DNA from: Listeria costaricensis
Lineage (GTDB): Bacteria > Bacillota > Bacilli > Lactobacillales > Listeriaceae
Reading direction: 5' to 3'
Assembly (NCBI RefSeq): GCF_900183385.1
Contig: NZ_FXUT01000023.1
Location: 17,961-81,960 of the forward strand
Length of the DNA: 64,000 bases
The translations under genes and the position numbers were made by a program. Positions 37,141-45,756 of the stretch are shown here, piece after piece. The notes below the pieces were generated by a model, which was not told the origin of the DNA, did not search any database, and worked only from the letters and a program-made list of their open reading frames with translations. Position 1 is the stretch's first letter, and each line of letters opens with the position of its first letter.

Positions 37141-37845
37141 TTAATACCGGAAGATCCGATCGGCATATTGATCTTCAAGCGCGAAATTGTATTCATAGCC
37201 GCCGTCAATGTTGGCACTCTTGTAGATTGGTGGCTCCACGCCTTTTGCGACTAGCTTTTCTACGGCTTCATAAATGACCTGTTGCAAAAGCAGGACAGCA
37301 GCAAATGAAGAGGTGCCGCAAATTTTGGCATCAAAGCCGTCCACAGAAAGTGCCGCGTCGCCAAATGCCGAGTGGTTGTCCAGCACGACATCTGCAAACT
37401 CATAAAGCAGCTTGCCGGATGAATGCCGTGAGGTGGAATTTTTGGAAATATCCAGTGCCGTCACGACGATCAGCGGGTTGCCTTGCGCTTTGACCCATTC
37501 AGCCAGCTCGATCGACAGTGGATTGCGGCCGGAGTTGGAGATCAGGAAGAACACGTCGCCAGGTTTCGCTTCCAGCCGGTGTGTCAAGAGGCCGCCCACC
37601 CCTTCGATCGATTCGTAGATGCCCATTGCCGGATCATGGATCACTTTTGATGGAATGAAGCCACCTGCCCGGCCGCAAATTTCAATCGCCGCCGCATAGG
37701 AATGGCCGCTTCCGAACGCCTGAATGATGCCACCTTTTGCCAGACCGTTCGCTAAAATTTCAGCCGCTTGATGAATGGCTTCTGCTTCGGTCGCTTCCAG
37801 TTTACTCGTTATTTCCTTCGCTTTTTCAAAAAAGGCTAATGTCAC
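37141..37845 (-). CDS. SIS-domain sugar isomerase (UPF0309-like)
   Basis: A 234-residue SIS-fold protein with [20 protein letters not shown] (sugar-phosphate loop), [21 protein letters not shown] and [10 protein letters not shown]. This pattern matches the UPF0309 group of sugar isomerases. It is encoded 15 bp after the PTS IID gene, so it probably converts the phosphorylated sugar delivered by that PTS. The GTG at 37845 follows AGGAGG. An amino sugar or a related aldose phosphate is likely, but the substrate cannot be told from sequence. Confidence 0.8.
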   Translation of the reverse strand: MTLAFFEKAKEITSKLEATEAEAIHQAAEILANGLAKGGIIQAFGSGHSYAAAIEICGRAGGFIPSKVIHDPAMGIYESIEGVGGLLTHRLEAKPGDVFFLISNSGRNPLSIELAEWVKAQGNPLIVVTALDISKNSTSRHSSGKLLYEFADVVLDNHSAFGDAALSVDGFDAKICGTSSFAAVLLLQQVIYEAVEKLVAKGVEPPIYKSANIDGGYEYNFALEDQYADRIFRY

Positions 37846-37860
37846 TTGATTTTCCTCCTA

Positions 37861-38685
37861 TCAGGTTCCTAAAATTTTTAAATTGTACAAGATAATCCCG
37901 AGAATCATGACAATAATAATCGCTTTTGATGAAGTCATTCGTTTGTGCCCTAGCATCGCATAGACGAGGCCTACCAAGAGAACGGGAATCAGTGCGGGCA
38001 TGATTTGATCCAGCATGTCCTGCATTTTCAGTGTGACGTCTCCGGATTTATAGACGTAGCTGACTTTCGCGGTGATCACTGTCGGAATTAAGGCTCCCAC
38101 AACTGTCACGCCTAGCAAAATAGCCGCATCGGTTAACGCGTTAAGTTTTCCCGCAAATTCATTGACAAGTTTGCTCCCTTGCCGATAAGCCACTGGTAGA
38201 AAAACGCACCGCAGACCGACAACCAAAATGTTGACGATGATCCAGAGTATCACACCCGCTACATTGCCCTGTTGACCCATATAAGCTGCAATCGAGCCAA
38301 AAATCGTTGGCAGAATAACGCCGAAAATCGTATCGCCAACCCCAGCAAATGGCCCCATCAGCCCCGTTTTCACGCCGACAACTGCTTCTTTTCCCTGAAT
38401 GCGTTCCTTTTCCTCAAGCGCCATATCAATCCCAAGAATGAGTCCGCCCATCATCGGATTCGTATTGAAGAACTGATTGTGCGTTTCCATCATCTGCTTT
38501 TGTTCATCTTCATTGGGATAGAGTTTTCGCAAGACCGGCAGCATTGTATAAAGATAACCTGTCGACATCATCCGTTCGTAGTTCCAGCAGATCTGGCTGG
38601 TCAAAAGCCAGCGCACATTGGCCGCCCAAAGGTCCCGCTTCGTGATCGCCTTTTCGACATCCATGTCAGTCTTCATATTCGCCAT
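37861..38685 (-). CDS. PTS mannose-family IID component
   Basis: A 274-residue membrane component of a mannose-family phosphotransferase system. It contains RWLLTSQICWNYERMMSTGY, FFNTNPMMGGLILG and the conserved LMGPFAGVGDTIFG block. The ATG at 38685 has GGAGAGGAG 7 bp upstream and overlaps the IIC gene by 20 bp. With IIC it forms the transport channel. Confidence 0.9.
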   Translation of the reverse strand: MANMKTDMDVEKAITKRDLWAANVRWLLTSQICWNYERMMSTGYLYTMLPVLRKLYPNEDEQKQMMETHNQFFNTNPMMGGLILGIDMALEEKERIQGKEAVVGVKTGLMGPFAGVGDTIFGVILPTIFGSIAAYMGQQGNVAGVILWIIVNILVVGLRCVFLPVAYRQGSKLVNEFAGKLNALTDAAILLGVTVVGALIPTVITAKVSYVYKSGDVTLKMQDMLDQIMPALIPVLLVGLVYAMLGHKRMTSSKAIIIVMILGIILYNLKILGT

Positions 38686-39466
38686 CTTCATTCTCCTCTC
38701 CACGTACCGCGCCGCCAGCAAGAGCCGGCTCAGCCTCCCGATAATTTTGCTTAAAGTAAATGATCGCTAGTGCAAAGCCAAGAAGCGCCACACCGAGCAT
38801 CGGTACTTTCAAATAAGCCGCCGCAATAAAACCAACGATCAAATAGGCCACATATTGCTTGGTCGGCAAGTAGCGCAGCAAAATTGCAATCCCGACAACC
38901 GGCAAAATGCCACCGGCCACCTGCAAGCCACCCATCAGCCAATCCGGCATCTCGTCCAGAATAAAGTTTACGACGTCCTGCCCGAATGTAATCATGATGA
39001 AAACTGGCACCGCCCGTGAAAGTGCCCAAGGAAGCGCCCCATAGATCACGTTCCGCTTGACCGCCCGCACGTTGCCCGTCTCAATATTCCGGTCGATCCG
39101 ATGCAGGAAGAAGGTGTTGGTAAAGCGTGCCAAAATGTCGAGCTGCACCATGAGAAGCCCCACCGGCACCGCCAGCCCGATCGCAAATTCCGCATCCTGC
39201 CCGGAGATCACCGCAAAAACGGTTCCCACGATTGCCCCCGTTGTGAAATCTGGAATGGAAGCCCCGCCATACGTCCCCACGCCGAGCACCATCAGTTGAA
39301 GCGTCGCCCCGATCGCCAGACCCAGCGTCACATCACCCATAATCAAGCCAGTAATTGTCCCCGTAATGACCGGGAAGTTCAAACCGATCACAAATGTCAG
39401 GGAATCCAAAATCGTACAAGCTGAAAGTAGTACCAGTAAAACGATTTGCCATACTGCAATATCCAT
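38666..39466 (-). CDS. PTS mannose-family IIC component
   Basis: A 266-residue polytopic membrane protein with the IIC signature GLIMGDVTLGLAIGATLQLM followed by VGTYGGASIPDF. It forms the sugar translocation channel with IID. The C-terminal tail is acidic (GEENEDGEYED), an unusual extension. The gene is 17 bp after IIB and overlaps IID. Confidence 0.9.
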   Translation of the reverse strand: MDIAVWQIVLLVLLSACTILDSLTFVIGLNFPVITGTITGLIMGDVTLGLAIGATLQLMVLGVGTYGGASIPDFTTGAIVGTVFAVISGQDAEFAIGLAVPVGLLMVQLDILARFTNTFFLHRIDRNIETGNVRAVKRNVIYGALPWALSRAVPVFIMITFGQDVVNFILDEMPDWLMGGLQVAGGILPVVGIAILLRYLPTKQYVAYLIVGFIAAAYLKVPMLGVALLGFALAIIYFKQNYREAEPALAGGAVRGEENEDGEYED

Positions 39467-39483
39467 TTTTGTTCCTCCCTTTG

Positions 39484-39966
39484 CTATTTAAGTAAACTAG
39501 AGAAGCTGACCGGATCCTCGCTTGGCACCATTTGCGCCGTGATTTTCAACCCTTTCTGCTGCAAGTAATCAAAATCTTCCAAATCTTTATCCGTGACGCT
39601 GACCGACTTTTTGATGGAACGACTGTCCTTTTTCGTCGACATATTGCCCACATTGATCACCGGAAGCTCCACCCCCGCATCAACCAGCTCGCATAAAGCA
39701 CGCGGCGATTTGGTAATCAGCATGACGCGTTGCCCGTCGTATTTGCCGGCTAGAATGTTTCGCGCTGCGCCCTGCGTCGTCAAAATACTCAGCTTGATGC
39801 CGCTTGGAACAGCCGTTTTGAGCGCGGTCTTCTCCAACTCATTTTTTACGACCGAATTATCGACAATCATGACGCGCGTTGCTTGTAGCGTGTTCAGCCA
39901 CATGGTCGCCACCTGCCCATGAATCAGTCGTTCATCGATTCTGACGTGCATAATCCCATTTGTCAA
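39484..39966 (-). CDS. PTS mannose/fructose/sorbose-family IIB component
   Basis: A 160-residue cytoplasmic phosphotransfer protein with MHVRIDERLIHGQVATMW; the His of RLIHGQV is the phosphorylation site. It accepts phosphate from IIA and passes it to the sugar. The TTG at 39966 is used because AAGGAGAGG lies just upstream; an ATG 15 bp further in is the alternative. It overlaps the IIA gene by 4 bp. Confidence 0.9.
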   Translation of the reverse strand: MTNGIMHVRIDERLIHGQVATMWLNTLQATRVMIVDNSVVKNELEKTALKTAVPSGIKLSILTTQGAARNILAGKYDGQRVMLITKSPRALCELVDAGVELPVINVGNMSTKKDSRSIKKSVSVTDKDLEDFDYLQQKGLKITAQMVPSEDPVSFSSLLK

Positions 39967-40370
39967 TCTTCTTCCTCTCCTTCCTCATTTTTCGACATTC
40001 GACCTTTTTCTTCCGGAATGCTTACTCTTTGCAGTCCCTCTTTTGCCGCCGCCAGTGCCGCATCCAGCGTTTCCCCAAAGACAAGTGGCAAAACGAGCGG
40101 CAGAGAAAGCCCCGTCACCACTTCCACGCCCGCATGACTAGCCGCAAACATCTGCGCCGCATTGCTAGGAGTGCCACCTAGAATATCCACAATAATAGCG
40201 CTTACATCTTGTTCTGAAAAAATATGGGCAAAGCGGTCCATCAAATCAGCGGCACTCATTTCGTCTGAAAAAACGACTGGGTGAAACATGGCCTGTTCTC
40301 CCGTGATCATCGCGCAGCTGCGAACAATTTCCATCGCATAGGCGCCATGACCAACAAGAATATATGACAA
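39963..40370 (-). CDS. PTS mannose-family IIA component
   Basis: A 135-residue protein with SYILVGHGAYAMEIVRSC; the active-site His is in VGHG. The EIIA-Man fold continues with IIVDILGGTPSNAAQMFAASH. The TTG at 40370 is preferred over a GTG nine bases upstream because AAAGGAGG lies 8 bp upstream. It is the first PTS gene after the GntR regulator and overlaps IIB. The C terminus is highly acidic. Confidence 0.88.
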   Translation of the reverse strand: MSYILVGHGAYAMEIVRSCAMITGEQAMFHPVVFSDEMSAADLMDRFAHIFSEQDVSAIIVDILGGTPSNAAQMFAASHAGVEVVTGLSLPLVLPLVFGETLDAALAAAKEGLQRVSIPEEKGRMSKNEEGEEED

Positions 40371-40384
40371 ATTGATCACCTCCT

Positions 40385-41134
40385 TTAAGATTTCTTCTTT
40401 TCAATCTCCACATAATAGAAATCATATCTGACAAAGCTTTCGATGTATTCAAACGGCTTATCTTCTGGAATATAGGTAAACCGCTCCACCCGGTAAACAG
40501 GCGTCATTGGGTCCACCGCTAAAAGTTCCGCATACTCTGGATTTTGAATAGGAAATTCGATTTGAATCCGCTCTTTCATCGCCTCGTCCAAAATATTGAA
40601 ATCATACATCTTTTTAAGTTCCTCCGAAAGCGACATAAAGCGATCTTTATCCGAAAAGTCCACATTCAGCAAATTGCTTTTGGCGATGTAATTATTTTGG
40701 ATTGCCCAGGGAATATCCCCAAACATCCGCACACGTTTAAAGTGAACGATGCGATTTTCCGGCTGGATACCCAGCTTTCCAGCGATTCGCTCATCCGTGA
40801 TTTCCGTGATGCTAATGACTTTCGTGGCTTCTTCCGTCAGCCGCTTGTTTCGATTAAAATTCGCCTCTTCATAATTCGGAAATCGATTAAATTCATTAAA
40901 AATGACCTCCTTATTAAGAAACGATTTGCTCACATAGGTCCCCTTCCCTTGAAAACGCGTAAGAAGCCCCTCACGAACCAGCTCCTGCAAAGCCCGAACG
41001 ACCGTCGTATTGCTGACCCCGTATTTTCGTTTGAGCTCACCCTCTGAATAAATTTTCTCACCAGGTTTGAAAACACCGTCTTTAATCTGCTGTTTAATAT
41101 CCTGAATGATCTTTAAATACTTTGGCACCGCCAT
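40385..41134 (-). CDS. GntR-family (UTRA) regulator of the PTS operon
   Basis: A 249-residue regulator with an N-terminal GntR winged HTH (GVFKPGEKIYSEGELKRKYGVSNTTV) and a C-terminal UTRA sensor domain (IVHFKRVRMFGDIPWAIQ; PVYRVERFTYIPEDKPFEYIES). UTRA domains usually bind the phosphorylated sugar. The ATG at 41134 has GGAG 8 bp upstream; an ATG at 41152 is an alternative. It heads the PTS operon and probably binds the two identical operators in the region upstream. Confidence 0.88.
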   Translation of the reverse strand: MAVPKYLKIIQDIKQQIKDGVFKPGEKIYSEGELKRKYGVSNTTVVRALQELVREGLLTRFQGKGTYVSKSFLNKEVIFNEFNRFPNYEEANFNRNKRLTEEATKVISITEITDERIAGKLGIQPENRIVHFKRVRMFGDIPWAIQNNYIAKSNLLNVDFSDKDRFMSLSEELKKMYDFNILDEAMKERIQIEFPIQNPEYAELLAVDPMTPVYRVERFTYIPEDKPFEYIESFVRYDFYYVEIEKKKS

Positions 41135-41163
41135 TTCCCCATCTCCAATCATTGATCTCCTAC

Positions 41164-41252
41164 GTTAACACGTTAAATGTAAGTTTATGTTATCATGCCT
41201 GATCAATAATTGGAACTCTCAAGCCAAAAGATACAACCGGTTAACACGTTAA
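41164..41252. promoter_or_regulatory. Two identical 13-bp operators upstream of the GntR gene
   Basis: GTTAACACGTTAA occurs exactly at 41164-41176 and again at 41240-41252. The sequence is dyadic (TTAAC/GTTAA). The 76-bp spacing (about seven helical turns) and the position directly upstream of the GntR gene suggest looping autoregulation. Confidence 0.7.
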
Positions 41253-41329
41253 GTTACAAGATCATAGTAGCACGATTTTTTAAAATTTGCAACCGCTTTC
41301 TAAAAAAAGAACCCAACCTTTCGTCAGGT

Positions 41330-41758
41330 TCAAATTCGTGTTAACAGTTCACGCAACGCTTCCCGATCAAAGGCGAACGTCAATCGATCCACTGCTTCGC
41401 TTGGCGTGACCCATTCGATTCTTCGGTGTTCCTTCGAGAGGATAAAATCCATCGCCGCGAGCTGAAAGCCGAACGCCACCGCGTGGACCACCTCGACATC
41501 TGGCTGGTCCCGAAAGTCCGCAAATTCAGACTTGGGAATAAAGGCCTCCGTTTTGAGCGGCAGTATCCGAACAACTCGAAGCTGCCCCGTCTCCTCAAAA
41601 AACTCGCGCCTTGCCGCATGAAGATGCGATTCCTGATCTTCCAGGCCGCCAGCGACAAACTGACAATAACCGCTGTGCCTTCTGTAAAAAACGGCCACTT
41701 TAAGCACATCACCCTTTTTAATAAAAGGAATGACCAGCACATTTTCAGGCTGCCTCAT
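41330..41758 (-). CDS. NUDIX hydrolase
   Basis: A 142-residue protein with the Nudix box GGLEDQESHLHAARREFFEETG, which binds Mg2+ and the pyrophosphate. It would hydrolyse a nucleoside diphosphate derivative; the length and the position of the box suggest the ADP-sugar pyrophosphatase type. The ATG at 41758 overlaps the stop of the upstream PhnB-like gene by 4 bp (ATGA), so the two are co-translated. The substrate is unknown. Confidence 0.82.
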   Translation of the reverse strand: MRQPENVLVIPFIKKGDVLKVAVFYRRHSGYCQFVAGGLEDQESHLHAARREFFEETGQLRVVRILPLKTEAFIPKSEFADFRDQPDVEVVHAVAFGFQLAAMDFILSKEHRRIEWVTPSEAVDRLTFAFDREALRELLTRI

Positions 41759-42156
41759 GGCCGAAAAATCACCTGCCAAGTGACCCCGTAGCGATCCGTC
41801 ACCCACGCAGCCTTTTTGAGCGGCCCAATTTCCTCCGGCCCCATCATCACCTGACCCTCTTTCGAAAAAGCCTCAAACAAGCGATCAAACTCGGCCTCAC
41901 TCGGACAATCAATCAGAATCGACGTCGTCCAGCTAAAAGGAACAAAATACTGCTCCTCCATATCGAGCGCCATAAAATTCTGCCCCGCAAGCGTAAACGT
42001 CAGGTTCAAAATCTTCCCAACCTCGCCCCGATCTCGTTCCGTAATCCGCGTCATATCAAGAATTTCCGCATCATCAAAAAGCGACACATAAAACGCGACC
42101 GCCTCTTCAGCCGTACCCGGAAAAGTTAAAAAAGTATAAACTTCTTTTTGCTTCAT
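41755..42156 (-). CDS. PhnB-like / glyoxalase-superfamily protein
   Basis: A 133-residue protein starting MKQKEVYTFLTFPGTAEEAV. It contains FYVSLFDDAEILDMTRI, NFMALDMEEQ, and the closing AAWVTDRYGVTWQVIF, the pattern of the PhnB group (3-demethylubiquinone methyltransferase-like, glyoxalase fold). Despite the name, the activity is unknown; many members are metal-binding enzymes. The ATG at 42156 follows AAAGGAGG at 8 bp. Confidence 0.82.
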   Translation of the reverse strand: MKQKEVYTFLTFPGTAEEAVAFYVSLFDDAEILDMTRITERDRGEVGKILNLTFTLAGQNFMALDMEEQYFVPFSWTTSILIDCPSEAEFDRLFEAFSKEGQVMMGPEEIGPLKKAAWVTDRYGVTWQVIFRP

Positions 42157-42314
42157 CTTGTTTGCCTCCTTTCGAGTGGTATAGCTTATTTTAGAATGGC
42201 GAGGGTGCGAGGTCAAATGAAAGGAGTGTTTGGGCGGGGAAAGTTTAGGGTTGAATGTGGAATTAGTTGGATAATGGGGTTTATGGTGAATGATTGAGGT
42301 GTAAAATGAATAGC

Positions 42315-43046
42315 GTTGGTTTTCATAATGACTATTTAAACAATACCGGAGACTGGAACAGTGGATACCATAACAGATTTACATTTCACAATGACTACTT
42401 AAACTGGGCGAAAAAACTGATGCTATTACAACTACTGTATTTACATTTCAAAATGACTACTTAAACAAGCACTGGACTTCTTGAATAACTTGAATTTTTA
42501 GGATTTACATTTCAAAATTGACTACTTAAACCTCTTGGGTCATCGCTACCTTCTAATTGTTTCCGGAATTTACATTTCAAAATTGACTACTTAAACAATT
42601 TCCGCGTATTCGCTTCGAGGCTGGCTGAGCATTTTTACATTTCAAAATTGACTACTTAAACGCAGACTTTCAAGGAAATCCCAGATTGTTTTACCCTCTT
42701 TTACATTTCAAAATGACTACTTAAACCGGTCATTTCTGTGATAAATTCTGGAATTTCTCGACATTTTACATTTCAAAATGACTACTTAAACGAATGAAAG
42801 TAATCCAGAAAATTCACTTGTTAGCTATTTTACATTTCAAAATGACTACTTAAACAAAAGAGAATTTTATAAAATCCGTCGGAAATGTCTTTTTTACATT
42901 TCAAAATGACTACTTAAACGTAGGACGCCGCTTTAAATTACGCGTACAGATAACTTTTTTACATTTCAAAATGACTACTTAAACCCGATCAGGAGAAAGA
43001 TATTGCCCGGTCTTCTCCTTTTACATTTCAAAATGACTACTTAAAC
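42315..43046 (-). CRISPR. Orphan CRISPR array, 12 repeats and 11 spacers
   Basis: The 27-nt repeat reads GTTTAAGTAGTCATTTTGAA plus ATGTAAA on the minus strand. Repeats start at 42315 (degenerate), 42378, 42440, 42504, 42569, 42634, 42700, 42765, 42829, 42893, 42958 and 43020. Spacers are 35-38 nt. The repeats at 42504, 42569 and 42634 have one additional base (28 nt). The degenerate copy at the left marks the trailer end, so the leader and transcription start lie to the right, on the minus strand. No cas gene occurs in the window. The repeat's 3' end GAAATGTAAA resembles the Listeria rliB array. Confidence 0.97.
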
Positions 43047-43337
43047 TCGCTGCTTCAAACGCTTACTCCCATAATACCTCAGAACTTATTTTCCGTCGAT
43101 CTCGGTTAACTTTGGATTTTTCGACCCAAAATATTTTCAAAAAAATTCATCTCCAATCCCAAATCCCTGTTCTATCAATGCTTTTCGTTTTCTGTCGACC
43201 TCCCGGGAAAATTACATTATCTCAGGTCGACAGATTTCTCTTAAACTTTATAAAAAAATATTTTAGTCTCCAAAAACAACTTATATCTTTTCAACGACAC
43301 AAGTATCTAAATGGTTCAATCTCACGTAAATCTTATT
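43047..43337 (-). promoter_or_regulatory. Putative CRISPR leader region
   Basis: About 290 bp, AT-rich and without a gene, flank the non-degenerate end of the array and should hold the leader and promoter on the minus strand. No cas genes follow; the next gene is a leucine-rich protein. Confidence 0.5.
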
Positions 43338-44162
43338 TCACAATTGTTTGCCTTTGTAAACTGCCAATAATCGCTCAAATTCCTGCTCATATTTCTTAAT
43401 CTTCGCTTTGTCCTTTTCTGAAGAAAGTCGTGGTTTCCGTTTTCCACAAATAAGAACATCCTTTCCATCGCTTAATACTGTCTTCACTTTTATATAGGGT
43501 CTCAACGAATTTCCTTGCAAACGAGGGCAAGCTGCAATGATTTGAGCGATTTCTTCTGTGGAATATAAATTATGTGGAAAATCCAATCTATTTAGCAACA
43601 GCATCTCTGTATAAATGGATAAATCTGTATGATCAATTTTCTTTCCATCAAAACAGAAATGCTCAATGTTCGTATGCCTTAGAGGCTCTATATCTACAAG
43701 TGTACTCTTCGGCCAAACAGCATCCCCAAAACGTAAAAATTGAAGATTTGGAGCTGTCTGTATGCCTTCTAATGAATGAAGTCTAGTAAAATCACTTAAA
43801 CTTATTCCGATAAGTTCTTTATTTCCACACATATCCCATAATTTTTCCGTTTTATGATTAAGAAAAATTTTTACATACTTTAAATGAGATAATGTTGATA
43901 AAAGTGATAAATCTTCTATCTTCTTATTCTTGAAAAAAATTAAATATCTAACCGCATGCCCATAATGGGTAATAAAATACTCAAAGGTGTGCTGATTTAA
44001 TCCAGAAATCGCTACTTTTGACCAATCCTTTTCATCTTTTAATCGATCAATATCCTGTATAGAGATTTCTCCACCACCAATATCCATATTCTGCTCATGC
44101 AGCCAAATAAAATCAGCCGGTATCGTATCAAAGGTTAGTTCTTGAAATGTCTCGCTATTCAT
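43338..44162 (-). CDS. Leucine-rich-repeat-like hypothetical protein
   Basis: A 274-residue protein starting MNSETFQELTFDTIPADFIW. The middle has loose leucine-rich repeats: LSLLSTLSHLKYVKIF, LIGISLSDFTRLHSLEG and TAPNLQFLRFGD, spaced at about 22-25 residues. There is no signal peptide or anchor, so it is cytoplasmic. The C terminus is basic. The ATG at 44162 follows GAGGGGA. It is AT-rich compared with the amidohydrolase gene upstream. The function is unknown; protein binding is expected. Confidence 0.7.
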   Translation of the reverse strand: MNSETFQELTFDTIPADFIWLHEQNMDIGGGEISIQDIDRLKDEKDWSKVAISGLNQHTFEYFITHYGHAVRYLIFFKNKKIEDLSLLSTLSHLKYVKIFLNHKTEKLWDMCGNKELIGISLSDFTRLHSLEGIQTAPNLQFLRFGDAVWPKSTLVDIEPLRHTNIEHFCFDGKKIDHTDLSIYTEMLLLNRLDFPHNLYSTEEIAQIIAACPRLQGNSLRPYIKVKTVLSDGKDVLICGKRKPRLSSEKDKAKIKKYEQEFERLLAVYKGKQL

Positions 44163-44178
44163 CGCTGTTCCCCTCTCA

Positions 44179-45756
44179 CTACTTTTCAAAAACCGTCCGC
44201 CCAGCAACTACCGTCCGAACCACTTCCAGCTCACGCAAACGCGCTTCCTCCACCTCAAACGGGTTTTCTCGCGTCATCGTAAAATCAGCTGCATAACCCG
44301 GGGCAATTTTTCCGCGCTCGCCTTGCTTATAACTGATCGCCGCCGTTTTTGCCGTGTAACTGTGGATCGCCTCGTACACGGACAACGCTTCCTCTTCAAA
44401 ATATCGCCGACCGTTCAAATCCTGACTCGCCGTCCGCGTCACCGCCGCATGAATTCCGTAAAAAGGATTCGGCGTCTCAATCGGTGCGTCACTGCCAAAC
44501 GATACCTGAAACCCGCGATCAATCAACGTTTTCCACGCAAATGCTCGCTCCGGATGCTCACTACCAAGCACGTCCAGCGCCCATGGCAAATCACTGCTCA
44601 TAAACTGCGGCTGAAGGTCGAAACAAATTGGCATTCCAGCGGCTTCTTCCAGTAAATCGTCGCGAAGCCAAGGCGTGTGAATCATTCGGTCAAGCTGTCC
44701 CTGTTGCGGTGGGAATTTTTTCAGCGTTCTGATCACTTTTTGAAACGCCAAATCGCCTAAAATATGGATCGCCACCGGCAGCCCTGCATCCCGCGCACGT
44801 TTGACCATCGCTTCAAACTCTTCATCTGACTGAATCTGCAAACCCTGATTTTCCGGGTCATCCGCATAAGGCCGCGACATCAGCGCCGTCCGCGATCCGA
44901 CCGTTCCATCATAGAAAATCTTCATAGCCCCCAGCTCGAGAAAAGGGTCCCCCGACACAAATTGTTCGCCGCTCTGGCAAAAGGCTTCGAGTTCCGCATT
45001 GTGCACCAATAGATGCGCACGAAAAGGAAAGTCCTCCGTTAGCGTGTCCCGAAAAGCGGCCAAAGTGCCTTTAAAGCCATTAAAATAATGCAGATCCTCA
45101 CTATGTCCACCCGTCACGCCTTTTGCCCACAAGTCGCGCACCGCAAGCCGTAACCAGCGGCCAAGCTCCTCCCGTGTGGCAACCGGAAACGCATCGATCA
45201 CAACCGTGGTCGCATTATCACGAAGTACGCCCGTCAGCCGCCCCGTTTCATCCGTATCAATCGCCCCGCCGCCAGTAAAATTGGCATCTGCCGTTAGCCC
45301 AGTCGCCTCAATCAGCGCACTGTTGACACTCACAGAATGATAATCAATCCGTCGAACCAAGACCGGATGCCCTGCGCTGACCTGATCCAATTCGTCACGC
45401 GTCAGAAGCGTCGACTGGTCCTGCCATTTATTTTCATCATAGCCCTCGACAAATAGCCATTCATCCGGTGCCAACTTTTCCACACGTTCCGCAATTCTCG
45501 CTAGTGCCTCCTGCTTGCTCGCCGTGTCCGTCAGACGAAGCCGATCAAGAAACTGTCCGTACCATAATAGATGAAGATGTGAATCCACAAAACCCGGAAA
45601 AACGATTGCACCGTCCAGATCGACCTTTTCCGCCGCGTCACAAAGAATCGCTTCCTGCCCAACCGCCACGATTTTCCCTTGGTCCGTCAAAACCGCATCC
45701 GTTGTGGCCCCTTCTTTTTCCATCGTATAAAAAGTCCCATTTGTCCACAGCTTCAT
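44179..45756 (-). CDS. Amidohydrolase (YtcJ-like)
   Basis: A 525-residue metal-dependent hydrolase of the amidohydrolase superfamily. It has the metal-binding FVDSHLHLLWYG near residue 55, the later His in AIHILGDLA, and FGSDAPIETPNPFYGIHAAVTR. The YtcJ-like group (LAF3 family) acts on amides or exocyclic groups; the substrate is unknown. The ATG at 45756 overlaps the MFS transporter gene (TGATG), so the two are probably a transport-and-hydrolysis pair. The length is normal. Confidence 0.87.
   Translation of the reverse strand: MKLWTNGTFYTMEKEGATTDAVLTDQGKIVAVGQEAILCDAAEKVDLDGAIVFPGFVDSHLHLLWYGQFLDRLRLTDTASKQEALARIAERVEKLAPDEWLFVEGYDENKWQDQSTLLTRDELDQVSAGHPVLVRRIDYHSVSVNSALIEATGLTADANFTGGGAIDTDETGRLTGVLRDNATTVVIDAFPVATREELGRWLRLAVRDLWAKGVTGGHSEDLHYFNGFKGTLAAFRDTLTEDFPFRAHLLVHNAELEAFCQSGEQFVSGDPFLELGAMKIFYDGTVGSRTALMSRPYADDPENQGLQIQSDEEFEAMVKRARDAGLPVAIHILGDLAFQKVIRTLKKFPPQQGQLDRMIHTPWLRDDLLEEAAGMPICFDLQPQFMSSDLPWALDVLGSEHPERAFAWKTLIDRGFQVSFGSDAPIETPNPFYGIHAAVTRTASQDLNGRRYFEEEALSVYEAIHSYTAKTAAISYKQGERGKIAPGYAADFTMTRENPFEVEEARLRELEVVRTVVAGRTVFEK

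Noticed and set aside
42157..42314. Search for cas genes or a leader on the left side of the CRISPR array
   Set aside because: The left repeat is degenerate, which marks the trailer end, and flanking genes are PhnB-like, NUDIX, GntR and PTS.
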